Assembly (NCBI GenBank): GCA_947488935.1
Contig: CANLBN010000007.1
Location: forward strand, 174,774 to 238,773
DNA from: an uncultured Pseudomonadales bacterium
GTDB taxonomy: Bacteria; Pseudomonadota; Gammaproteobacteria; Pseudomonadales; Cellvibrionaceae
DNA: 64,000 nt
Reading direction: 5' to 3'
Position numbers and translations under genes: made by a program. Below, in pieces: positions 35,942-43,948 of this stretch (positions within the stretch are counted from its first letter, which is position 1; every line of letters starts with the position of its first letter). The notes beneath the pieces were generated by a model, which searched no databases, was not told the origin of the DNA, and saw nothing but the letters and a program-made list of their open reading frames with translations.

Positions 35942-37474
35942 TTATTTAAGTATCGAGCCCAAAACGCCACGAATAATCGAGCGTCCTAATTGTGAGCCAA
36001 TGGCACGTGCTGCACTTTTAAAAAAGGCTTCCGTTGTACTTTGGCGGTTACTTCTTCTGCGCGGTGCTCTAGCGGTTTGCCCGCGGCTTGTTTGGCGGCT
36101 CTTAGCTTCTTGTTTTTCTTTTGCAGCTCTTAATTTTTCTTGTTCTTTTTCGAGATTTTCATTCTCTTCGGCAAGTTTGTTTTTTTCTGCACGTTTTTTT
36201 AATATCTCATAGGCAGATTCACGATCCACTTCCGTATCGTATCGGCCCTTATAAGGTGAACGTTCTATATGTTGACTACGTTCCTCGCCGGTCATAGGGC
36301 CTATGCGTGACTCGGGCGGGCGTATCAAAATTCGCTCGACAGGTGTAGGTTGCCCTTTTTCATTCAAGACCGAGACTAGGGCTTCGCCAATACCTAGTTC
36401 TGTAATACATTGTTCGGTATTAATGGCAGGATTTTCTGGGAATGTCTCGGCAACAATCTTTACAGTCTTTTTATCTTTTGGTGTAAATGCACGCAGTGCA
36501 TGTTGTATTTTTAAGCCAAGTTGACCGAGGATTTCTTCAGGTACATCTAGTGGACTTTGAGTGACAAAGTAAATGCCCACGCCTTTAGAGCGAATTAATC
36601 GTACTACTTGCTCTATTTTGTCGACGAGTATTTTAGGGGCATCATCAAATAACAAATGAGCTTCATCAAAAAAGAGCACAAATTTTGGTTTGTCGGCATC
36701 ACCAACCTCGGGCAGGTTTTCAAATAACTCTGATAGTAACCAGAGTAGGAAAGTAGCATAAAGTTTTGGTGATTCTCGAATAATTTTTGAAGCATCGAAT
36801 ACATTAATAATGCCATTGCCTGAAAAATCATTGTGGATTAAGTCATTTAATTCGATAGCAGGTTCGCCTAAAAAAAGCTCGGCCCCTTGCTCTTCTAAGA
36901 CGATGAGTTTACGTTGAATAGCACCTAGGCTCGATTTAGAAATATTACCGTATTCGGATTTAAGCTCAGCAGTATTATCACCAATCCATATGAGCATCGA
37001 ACGTAAGTCTTTTAAGTCGAGTAATAGCCAGCCGTTATCGTCAGCTATCTTAAAGCAGGCATATAGCACGCCTGTTTGTGTCGCGTTAAGTTCCAGTAAG
37101 CTTGACCATAATAGTGGTCCAATTTCGCTAACAGTGGTGCGTAAGGGGTGGCCATTGGTTGCATAAAAGTCCCAAAAAACCGTGGGGAAGGCGCGAGCTT
37201 GATAACCTTCGATATTGATGGCCTTTATGCGCTCATCAATCTTAGGGTGTGGTTTGGCAGCTTTGGCAAGGCCAGAGATATCGCCTTTTACATCGGCCAA
37301 AAATACGGGCACACCATTGGCAGAAAAGCTCTCAGCGAGTGTTTGTAGGGTGATTGTTTTACCTGTGCCGGTAGCGCCTGTAATTAAACCGTGGCGATTC
37401 GCCATTTTGGCATTGAGTTTAACTTGGCAATGGCTATTGCCTCCGATGAGGAACTCAAGTGACGACTGGCTCAC
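35942..37474 (-). CDS. HerA-like helicase/ATPase (DUF853, YjgR type)
   Basis: 510 residues. Walker A is GATGTGKT at 33-40, Walker B is VLFFDEAHLLF near 263-273. The C-terminal part has a Lys/Glu/Ala coiled coil (about 415-465) and an Arg-rich tail, as in E. coli YjgR. The start is GTG with AAGGAG six bases upstream. Its cellular role is not established; relatives are hexameric FtsK/HerA-fold DNA translocases. Confidence 0.92.
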   Translation of the reverse strand: MSQSSLEFLIGGNSHCQVKLNAKMANRHGLITGATGTGKTITLQTLAESFSANGVPVFLADVKGDISGLAKAAKPHPKIDERIKAINIEGYQARAFPTVFWDFYATNGHPLRTTVSEIGPLLWSSLLELNATQTGVLYACFKIADDNGWLLLDLKDLRSMLIWIGDNTAELKSEYGNISKSSLGAIQRKLIVLEEQGAELFLGEPAIELNDLIHNDFSGNGIINVFDASKIIRESPKLYATFLLWLLSELFENLPEVGDADKPKFVLFFDEAHLLFDDAPKILVDKIEQVVRLIRSKGVGIYFVTQSPLDVPEEILGQLGLKIQHALRAFTPKDKKTVKIVAETFPENPAINTEQCITELGIGEALVSVLNEKGQPTPVERILIRPPESRIGPMTGEERSQHIERSPYKGRYDTEVDRESAYEILKKRAEKNKLAEENENLEKEQEKLRAAKEKQEAKSRQTSRGQTARAPRRRSNRQSTTEAFFKSAARAIGSQLGRSIIRGVLGSILK

Positions 37475-37760
37475 ATGTTTCTCCTTAATCGCTATGGATT
37501 GGTTTATTAATTATTATTTTGTGCCAGTATACTATCACGTGTAGATAGTACCGTTTTATTTGTTATTCATGCTGGCTATAAGTCTGTAGAGCCTGCCATG
37601 TTTTATTAAATGAATAATAGATGTTAGAAAATATGCTTTCAAGAAGATTAAGAGCAACCGCTCTAATGTTTTTTCTCGACGAATGTCGTCCATTAGCGTA
37701 TCTTATACATCTTTTGTAAAATCCCCATACACCCTAATTTTGTAGATAGGCCAGGCCCTT

Positions 37761-38708
37761 ATGAACCCAAATTACCTCGATTTTGAGCAACCCATTGCGG
37801 AACTCGAAGGTAAAATCGAAGAGTTACAGCTGGTAGGTAACGATAACGATTTAAATATCACCGATGAGATTGAAAGACTTAAAGATAAGAACAAAAAGCT
37901 GACCGCAAGTCTTTATGAAAATTTAACCCCTTGGCAAGTCGTTAAAGTTGCTAGGCACCCACAGCGTCCATACACTACCGACTATATCGCACGTATTTTT
38001 GACGATTGGGACGAGTTACATGGCGACCGTCATTTTGGCGATGATGCAGCAATCGTAGGTGGTGTAGCACGCCTTAATGATAAGCCTGTCATGATTATTG
38101 GCGAAGAAAAAGGCCGTAGCGTACCCGATAAAGTAAAACGCAATTTTGGTATGCCAAGACCCGAGGGTTACCGTAAAGCATTGCGCTTAATGGAAATGGC
38201 CGAACGTTTTAAAATGCCCATTATTACACTCATTGATACACCGGGAGCATATCCAGGTATCGATAGTGAAGAGCGTGGTATTAGTGAAGCCATTGCGCAA
38301 AATTTGGCAGTGATGTCTCGACTTAAAACGCCTATTATTTGTACGGTAATTGGTGAGGGTTCATCGGGTGGTGCTTTGGCTATTGGTGTGGGTGACCACC
38401 TTAATATGTTGCAGTATTCTACCTATTTTGTTATCTCGCCTGAAGGTTGTGCCAACATCATCTGGAAGACCGTTGATAAAGCGGCTCAAGCTGCTGAGGC
38501 AATGGGTGTTACCTCCGAGGTACTACTCGATCTAGGTATTGTTGATGAAGTTATCCCAGAGCCTTTGGGTGGTGCGCACAGAGATATTGATGCTATGGCA
38601 GCCGGTTTAAAATCACGTCTTATTGCACAAGTTGATGATTTACTCGAAAAGCCTGTCGATGAACTCGTTGAGCAACGCTATCAGCGATTAATGTCTTACG
38701 GCAATTAA
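37761..38708 (+). CDS. accA: Acetyl-CoA carboxylase carboxyltransferase subunit alpha
   Basis: 315 residues, normal. AccA with AccD transfers carboxyl from carboxybiotin to acetyl-CoA, the first step of fatty acid synthesis. Family blocks are [18 protein letters not shown] at the start, [42 protein letters not shown] and [20 protein letters not shown], the last two holding the oxyanion glycine pairs. It is followed by a clear terminator. Confidence 0.97.
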   Translation: MNPNYLDFEQPIAELEGKIEELQLVGNDNDLNITDEIERLKDKNKKLTASLYENLTPWQVVKVARHPQRPYTTDYIARIFDDWDELHGDRHFGDDAAIVGGVARLNDKPVMIIGEEKGRSVPDKVKRNFGMPRPEGYRKALRLMEMAERFKMPIITLIDTPGAYPGIDSEERGISEAIAQNLAVMSRLKTPIICTVIGEGSSGGALAIGVGDHLNMLQYSTYFVISPEGCANIIWKTVDKAAQAAEAMGVTSEVLLDLGIVDEVIPEPLGGAHRDIDAMAAGLKSRLIAQVDDLLEKPVDELVEQRYQRLMSYGN

Positions 38709-38736
38709 AATACGTCTAAAAGATAGATACTTAAGG

Positions 38737-38763
38737 AGCCCAATCATTGTATTGGGCTTTTTT
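38737..38763 (+). terminator. Rho-independent terminator after accA
   Basis: AGCCCAAT, loop CATTGT, ATTGGGCT, then a T run. The next gene is on the opposite strand. Confidence 0.9.
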
Positions 38764-38804
38764 ATGCGCCAAACCTTTTTATTTCTAAACTTATAGGCCA
38801 ACAA

Positions 38805-39380
38805 CTAGGAGGCGAGAGCGTCACGTTTTAAAAGGCTAAATAAATTCATATCGTGATAGCGGTTATCCCAAAAACCCTTTTCACGAAGCCTAGCTTCAAA
38901 GGTAAATCCATTTTTTTTCAATACTTTTTCTGAGCCTATATTTCCCGGTACAACACATGCCTCTATACGGTTGATATGTATGGGTAGTTTGCCATTGTAA
39001 GCACTATGTATGACCGCTTGAATAGCTTCGCTAGCATAACCTTTACCCCAAAACTCAGGGGCTAGTTCATAGCCAATAATTGCCGAATGGTCGTAGCTAA
39101 CCCAATTATTAAAGCCGCAGGTGCCAATCAGTTTTTGCTTATTACTGCTTGGCGAGCGCTCACGAATTGCCCAGCGTATGCCTGTTTGTGTCTTAAATTT
39201 GTCTTGCAAAAACTTGACTATTTCTAGGCCTTCCTCGGGTTTGCTTAGGCTTTCCATATCATAAAACTCCATGACTTTTGCGCTGGAGAAAATATGATAA
39301 ATATCAAGATCATCATCATCTTGTAATTCGTTTAATACAAGACACTGTGTTTTGAGAGTGGGGAATGCCTTAATAGCCAT
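38805..39380 (-). CDS. GNAT acetyltransferase (RimJ/RimL type)
   Basis: 191 residues. Motifs of the GNAT_3 group are present: IIGYELAPEFWGKGYASEAIQA (acetyl-CoA binding, about 104-125) and IEACVVPGNIGSEKVLKKNGF (about 143-163). The substrate is unknown; relatives acetylate ribosomal protein N-termini or small molecules. It starts six bases after the stop of the next upstream gene, so the two form an operon. Confidence 0.9.
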   Translation of the reverse strand: MAIKAFPTLKTQCLVLNELQDDDDLDIYHIFSSAKVMEFYDMESLSKPEEGLEIVKFLQDKFKTQTGIRWAIRERSPSSNKQKLIGTCGFNNWVSYDHSAIIGYELAPEFWGKGYASEAIQAVIHSAYNGKLPIHINRIEACVVPGNIGSEKVLKKNGFTFEARLREKGFWDNRYHDMNLFSLLKRDALAS

Positions 39381-39386
39381 TAAAAA

Positions 39387-39914
39387 TTAGGCCGTTAGTA
39401 AGCGATCATATTTTTTGCTTAAAAAATCATAAAACTGCTCTCGTAAATTATTAATATCGCGCTTCATGGCCAAAATATCGTCCTCGCTAATATCCGTTCT
39501 GCCAACGTAGACTTGTCGTCTAAAGTGAGCAACCTTAGAGCCATATAAGCGTAGGTTTTTTTCAAGGGTTTTTTCACCAAGCATCAATAATTTGGATTCA
39601 GCGTCTGAGAGCTTTTTGAATTCATCGACTAATTTTTGACTGACCGCGTCGAGTTCTTCTTTGCGATTAGCGGGCCAGCGATTACCAAAACGGATAGACT
39701 CGACAACTAAGGCCGAATACTTGGCGAAAATATGACTGACATGGCCAACATCACCGGATATGCTCTCTAGAATATCGAGCCTTCGTTGTTCGGCTTTTAC
39801 TGGTTTTGGCTGGCGTTTATTCATTAATATAATCGCAAATAGTGAAGCAATTAGCGCCCCTACGCCTACTTTGATTGATGTATCAAGCAGTTGCCATATA
39901 ATAGTTGAATCCAT
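39387..39914 (-). CDS. Hypothetical protein with one N-terminal membrane helix
   Basis: 175 residues. A membrane helix (about 12-31, TSIKVGVGALIASLFAIILM) is followed by a basic stretch and a long, charged, predicted helical domain. Many such proteins anchor coiled coils at the inner membrane. No family recognised. It is cotranscribed with the GNAT gene. Confidence 0.72.
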   Translation of the reverse strand: MDSTIIWQLLDTSIKVGVGALIASLFAIILMNKRQPKPVKAEQRRLDILESISGDVGHVSHIFAKYSALVVESIRFGNRWPANRKEELDAVSQKLVDEFKKLSDAESKLLMLGEKTLEKNLRLYGSKVAHFRRQVYVGRTDISEDDILAMKRDINNLREQFYDFLSKKYDRLLTA

Positions 39915-40075
39915 GACTTACACCTTATTCAAATAGTCAGAAAAACGTCGATTTATTGTGCCAATTAGCACTTTCAACAAATAAAGCAATTAATACGCCA
40001 CAATAGCGCCTTAATCGATAATGAGATGAGCTTATACCGTCTCTAAACCAACAAAGAGAATTTAAGTGACCCCCA

Positions 40076-40573
40076 ATGAATGACGTTATAGTAATTAAGC
40101 CTATGAGCTATACAAATACCCAAGAAAATATCGACTTTATTGAGTTACTCGATCATTATGCGCAGGATACAATGGGTGGGGGTGAGCCTTTGGCCGAGAG
40201 CGTAAAGGCGGGCTTAATCGATAGTTTAAAAGCAAGGCCGCATGCTATTAGCTTATTGGCCTACCAGCAAGATACGGCTGTTGGTTTATTAAATGCTTTT
40301 GAGGGGTTTTCTACCTTTGCCAATAAACCACTGATCAATATACATGATATTGTTGTGAGGCAAGGACATAGAGCAAATGGTGTTGGCCAGTATTTATTAA
40401 CTGCGGTAGAAAAAATTGCAGTGGCTCGTGGCTGCTGTAAGCTGACACTCGAAGTACTCTCCGGCAACGAGTTGGCTAAAAATAGCTACCAGAAGTTTGG
40501 CTTTACAAGCTATGAGTTAGATGAATCAATGGGGCATGCATTATTTTGGGAGAAAAAAATAACGGCACGCTAA
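40076..40573 (+). CDS. GNAT acetyltransferase
   Basis: 165 residues. The acetyl-CoA site is visible as IVVRQGHRANGVGQYLLTAVEKIA near 92-115, and SGNELAKNSYQKFGF near 134-148 is the second GNAT motif. The substrate is unknown. No strong ribosome site; the ATG at 40076 keeps the first beta strand (VIVIKPMSY). Confidence 0.87.
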   Translation: MNDVIVIKPMSYTNTQENIDFIELLDHYAQDTMGGGEPLAESVKAGLIDSLKARPHAISLLAYQQDTAVGLLNAFEGFSTFANKPLINIHDIVVRQGHRANGVGQYLLTAVEKIAVARGCCKLTLEVLSGNELAKNSYQKFGFTSYELDESMGHALFWEKKITAR

Positions 40574-40644
40574 TGAACTTTGAACGTGTTCTTAACGTCC
40601 TTAACGTTCAATTATTATTTTTATTCTAGGAGTGTAATTTTAAA

Positions 40645-41037
40645 ATGAGTGATCAAAACATTGTTGTTAAAAAAAGTATCCATAGTGTTGATGAGACAAT
40701 GGATAAGTTTGAAGCAATTGTCAAAGAAAAGGGCTTAATGGTTGTTGCTCGTGTAAACCATCAAAAAGCTGCGCAAGCGAATGACCTAGAATTAAATGAG
40801 GCCCAAGTGCTTATTTTTGGTAACCCCAAAGCAGGCACATTGCTTATGCAAAAAAATATTCAGGCAGCGTTAGATTTACCAATGCGTGTTGCTGTATATA
40901 CTGACGACAACAAGGATGTATATATCAGTTATCGCAAGCCTGCGAGTTTAGCCGAGAGCTATGATTTGGGTGAATTACCCGTACTTGGTGCGATGGCCGA
41001 GGCACTTGATAAATTAACTTCGGCAGCATCGAGCTAA
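40645..41037 (+). CDS. DUF302-domain protein
   Basis: 130 residues, cytoplasmic. The DUF302 fold is recognisable from SVDETMDKFEAIVKEKGL, ARVNHQKAAQ, EAQVLIFGNPKAGTLLMQ and LDLPMRVAVY. The biochemical role is unknown; some relatives are linked to stress responses. AGGAG lies upstream, with an unusually long spacer. Confidence 0.88.
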   Translation: MSDQNIVVKKSIHSVDETMDKFEAIVKEKGLMVVARVNHQKAAQANDLELNEAQVLIFGNPKAGTLLMQKNIQAALDLPMRVAVYTDDNKDVYISYRKPASLAESYDLGELPVLGAMAEALDKLTSAASS

Positions 41038-41165
41038 TATTGATGTGGCTTCGAATAGCCAATGTTTATTCGAAGCCTTTAACTATCAATCTATCAGACT
41101 AGCCTCCATTATTCAGAGGCTCCATATGACAACTGTAGGGTAGCCTAGGCTTTAAAGTGATTATT

Positions 41166-41804
41166 ATGGAACAGATATTAGTTTATTCGGATAGTTTAAG
41201 TTGGGGTATCATTCCAGGTTCTAGAGAGAGGCTAAGCTTTGATAAGCGATGGCCTGGTGTCTTTGAAACTACCCTTAATCAAATGGGTGAGTGTGTCAGA
41301 GTGCAGGAAAACTGCCTTAACGGTCGGCGGACAGTGTTCGATGACCCTGATAAGGAAGGTCGTGATGGGTCTCAAGGCCTTGCCCAAGTTATTGAAATGC
41401 ACTCTCCCTTAAAGCTTGTTATTTTAATGCTAGGCAATAATGATTTTCAGTGCAGTGATAGTACTGAGCGTTCTGTAGCGAAAGGTGTTGCTCGATTAAT
41501 ACAAATTATACGAGAGGCTCCAATCGAGCCTGGCATGTCACAACCAAAGATTATGTTGATAGCTCCCCCTCCTATTATTCAACCAAAGGGTACAATGGTC
41601 GAAAAATTTAAAGCTATTGGCGATCGGGTTGTCGATTTATCGGATGAGTTCAAAATTATCGCCAAGTCCCATTCAACGTATTTTTTTTCAGCGGCTGGTG
41701 TGATTCAAGCAAGCGCAGTCGATGGTATTCACTTAGATGAAGAACAACATAAAAGATTGGGTGAGGCTATTGCTTGCGAAGTAAGTTCGCGCATTATTTT
41801 TTAG
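41166..41804 (+). CDS. SGNH/GDSL-family hydrolase (arylesterase-like)
   Basis: 212 residues from ATG 41166. An upstream GTG would only add three residues. The nucleophile block is altered to VYSDSLSWGI (Ser10), with NCLNGRRTVFDDP, LMLGNNDFQ (block III Asn) and DGIHLDEEQH (catalytic Asp and His) following. No signal peptide, so it is cytoplasmic. The substrate is unknown. Its stop overlaps the end of the convergent yciH-like gene by four bases. Confidence 0.88.
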   Translation: MEQILVYSDSLSWGIIPGSRERLSFDKRWPGVFETTLNQMGECVRVQENCLNGRRTVFDDPDKEGRDGSQGLAQVIEMHSPLKLVILMLGNNDFQCSDSTERSVAKGVARLIQIIREAPIEPGMSQPKIMLIAPPPIIQPKGTMVEKFKAIGDRVVDLSDEFKIIAKSHSTYFFSAAGVIQASAVDGIHLDEEQHKRLGEAIACEVSSRIIF

Positions 41805-42157
41805 CCGCCAGCAATCTTTACCACAAGGCCTTGGGCTTCTAGTAGGGTTTTAATTTTTTCACGTTGATCTGTTTGCACTTCAATGACGTGATCTTTGATA
41901 CTACCACCTACACCGAGTTTCTTTTTTAGCAATTTTGCCAATGTTTTTATATCACTCTCTACCGGTAGGCCTTTGATTAATGTGACACCACTACCTTTGC
42001 GGCTTTCTCTAAATAGCCGTACGATACCGTCGCTATTATCAACGACTGTTGCACTGTCAGTTGTTTTAATACGCCCGGTTTCCGTCGAGTAAACAAGGCG
42101 GCTATTATTAGACGAATTGTTTGATAAAGAGTTTGATGAATAAGTTTTTTTACTCAT
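41801..42157 (-). CDS. yciH: SUI1/YciH-family translation factor
   Basis: 118 residues from the second ATG. An ATG six bases upstream is only three bases from the GAGG site, while the chosen one is at eight. The SUI1 domain (about 45-118) has GIVRLFRESRKGSGVTLIKG, LKKKLGVGGSIKDHVIEVQ and the C-terminal QREKIKTLLEAQG. YciH is related to eukaryotic eIF1 and is thought to affect initiation fidelity. The N-terminus is Ser/Asn-rich. It overlaps the upstream zinc-ribbon gene. Confidence 0.93.
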   Translation of the reverse strand: MSKKTYSSNSLSNNSSNNSRLVYSTETGRIKTTDSATVVDNSDGIVRLFRESRKGSGVTLIKGLPVESDIKTLAKLLKKKLGVGGSIKDHVIEVQTDQREKIKTLLEAQGLVVKIAGG

Positions 42158-42509
42158 TATCATTTTCCTCGTGCATACTTTTTTCAGTGGCTTTATTTTT
42201 AGCTTGGCTTTGAGCCTTAACTAATTGATTCGTAGAAGTCCCTATAACAATTAATATGGCACCGAATATAAATATAACAAAACTAGGCATTTGTGCCCCA
42301 AGCCAGTAATAACTCAGAGGCGCCAATATAACACTGAATAGCAAGCCGATAGATAGTATTTTCTCTGCCTTTGCCGGTAATTGTATAGGTGCTTCGCAAT
42401 GCGGGCAGGCGAATACTTCGCGTTTTATATAAGCTTTATCAGCCCCAGAGCCTTTGAGTGCTTCTAAGCTAATGTTTTGGTGACACTGGGGACATTGTTT
42501 CGCTGGCAT
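42150..42509 (-). CDS. Small membrane protein with N-terminal zinc ribbon
   Basis: 119 residues. The zinc ribbon uses CPQCHQ near 6-11 and CPHCEAP near 35-41. Two membrane helices follow at about 51-71 and 74-92, and the tail is charged. No family known to me beyond the domain type. Its 3' end overlaps the start of the yciH-like gene, suggesting translational coupling. Confidence 0.8.
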   Translation of the reverse strand: MPAKQCPQCHQNISLEALKGSGADKAYIKREVFACPHCEAPIQLPAKAEKILSIGLLFSVILAPLSYYWLGAQMPSFVIFIFGAILIVIGTSTNQLVKAQSQAKNKATEKSMHEENDNE

Positions 42510-42692
42510 GGTTATCTTCTTAACTGGATAAACTGGTTTGTGATGTTAGAAGGGACGTTATTATAAGAGTGATCGGCATTCAGAGCTACTGTACTTTGGT
42601 GCTATTTGGGTACTACAGGGTATTTGCAATACAATAGGTGGATGATTATTTTTAGTAGTCAATTACAATAGATAACAAAAGTAGGCTGAGAC

Positions 42693-43532
42693 ATGAGTAA
42701 TACCTCCGATAAATACTCACTTTTAAAAGAGAGGCTATATAGTACTATTTTTGGCCATGATACCCCTGAGGGTAAATTATTTGACATGGTCTTGATTTAT
42801 ACCATTTTAATCAGTGTGGTTGTGGTTGTTTTGGATTCGGTAAGTTATTTATCAGGACAGTATAGTGTTTACTTTAGAGCGCTGGAATGGACTTTAACGA
42901 TCTTCTTCACCATTGAGTATGGCCTAAGAATATACTGTTCTCCTAATAGATGGCGCTATATTTTTAGCTATTATGGTATTGTTGATCTGCTGGCAATTAT
43001 CCCTTCTTACTTGAGTTTATTTGTCAGCGGTGTCAGTTACTTACTCATCATTCGCCTACTGCGTGTGTTGCGAATTTTTCGCGTTTTAAAGCTAGTTCGT
43101 TATTTGAGTGAAATGAATGTATTGGCTCGCTCACTATTAAGCTCACGGCGTAAGATTTTGATTTTTTTTACGGCTGTACTTGTATTGGCGACGATCTTTG
43201 GTTCCCTCATGTTTATGATTGAAGGGCCTGAAAATGGCTTTACTAGTATCCCTAAAAGCATTTATTGGACAATCGTTACCATAACAACGGTAGGTTATGG
43301 CGATATCACGCCACAGACTGTATTTGGTCAAATTATAGCGGCCTTAGTGATGCTGACAGGCTATTCGATTATTGCCGTGCCTACGGGTATCTTTACGGCA
43401 CAAATGTCGCAGGAAATTATGCGTCAACGCCAGTCTAGCGTATGCCAGAACTGTGAGCGTAGTGGCCATGAAGAAGATGCCAAATATTGCAAACATTGTG
43501 GGGTTGATTTGCCCCAAGAAGAGTTACCCTAA
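42693..43532 (+). CDS. Voltage-gated potassium channel with C-terminal zinc ribbon
   Basis: 279 residues with six membrane segments of Kv type. S4 has arginines at every third position (R121, R124, R127, R130 in LLIIRLLRVLRIFRVLKLVR). The pore loop has TVGYGD at 199-204, the potassium-selective signature. The C-terminus carries a four-cysteine ribbon (C251, C254, C266, C269), an unusual addition for this small channel type. It forms a run with slyX and the PAS-GGDEF-EAL gene. Confidence 0.92.
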   Translation: MSNTSDKYSLLKERLYSTIFGHDTPEGKLFDMVLIYTILISVVVVVLDSVSYLSGQYSVYFRALEWTLTIFFTIEYGLRIYCSPNRWRYIFSYYGIVDLLAIIPSYLSLFVSGVSYLLIIRLLRVLRIFRVLKLVRYLSEMNVLARSLLSSRRKILIFFTAVLVLATIFGSLMFMIEGPENGFTSIPKSIYWTIVTITTVGYGDITPQTVFGQIIAALVMLTGYSIIAVPTGIFTAQMSQEIMRQRQSSVCQNCERSGHEEDAKYCKHCGVDLPQEELP

Positions 43533-43568
43533 ATAGGGTTAAATAACAGTAAATCGGAACCATTAAAA

Positions 43569-43823
43569 ATGACTATGTCACCTAAGAGCATGCCAAATGA
43601 TGAGTGTAATAAAAACCATGAGTTACTCCAACAACAAATAGATGATCTGCAAAGCCGCGTATCTCACCAAGAAGATTTATTACATTCTCTTAATGATGTT
43701 ATTGCAAAGCAAGATGCAGCGATTAGCTCGCTGCGCAGCAAACTTCAGCAAAACCAAGAAAAACTATCAGATGTTGCTTATAGTCTTGAATCAAGCTCTA
43801 TTGAAAAGCCTCCTCATTATTAA
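43569..43823 (+). CDS. slyX: SlyX-family protein
   Basis: 84 residues. The protein is almost entirely a coiled coil (about 18-70, LLQQQIDDLQSRVSHQEDLL) ending with the diagnostic PPHY tail. The function is unknown. It is 36 bases after the channel gene. There are three in-frame ATGs in the first eight codons, so the exact start is open. Confidence 0.88.
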   Translation: MTMSPKSMPNDECNKNHELLQQQIDDLQSRVSHQEDLLHSLNDVIAKQDAAISSLRSKLQQNQEKLSDVAYSLESSSIEKPPHY

Positions 43824-43948
43824 TTAACCCTACTATTTGTAGGTGCTAATGGCAGTTTAATCTCATTAATACTTTTGTGTTTTTACCAGCATTGTCTACA
43901 ATTTATAAAAGCGCTTTTAATTATTTTTCATATTAATGTGATTCTTCT

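Noticed and set aside
39154..39161. Another GAGCGCTC core resembling the fadL palindrome
   Set aside because: It lies inside the GNAT coding sequence and its flanks are not palindromic.
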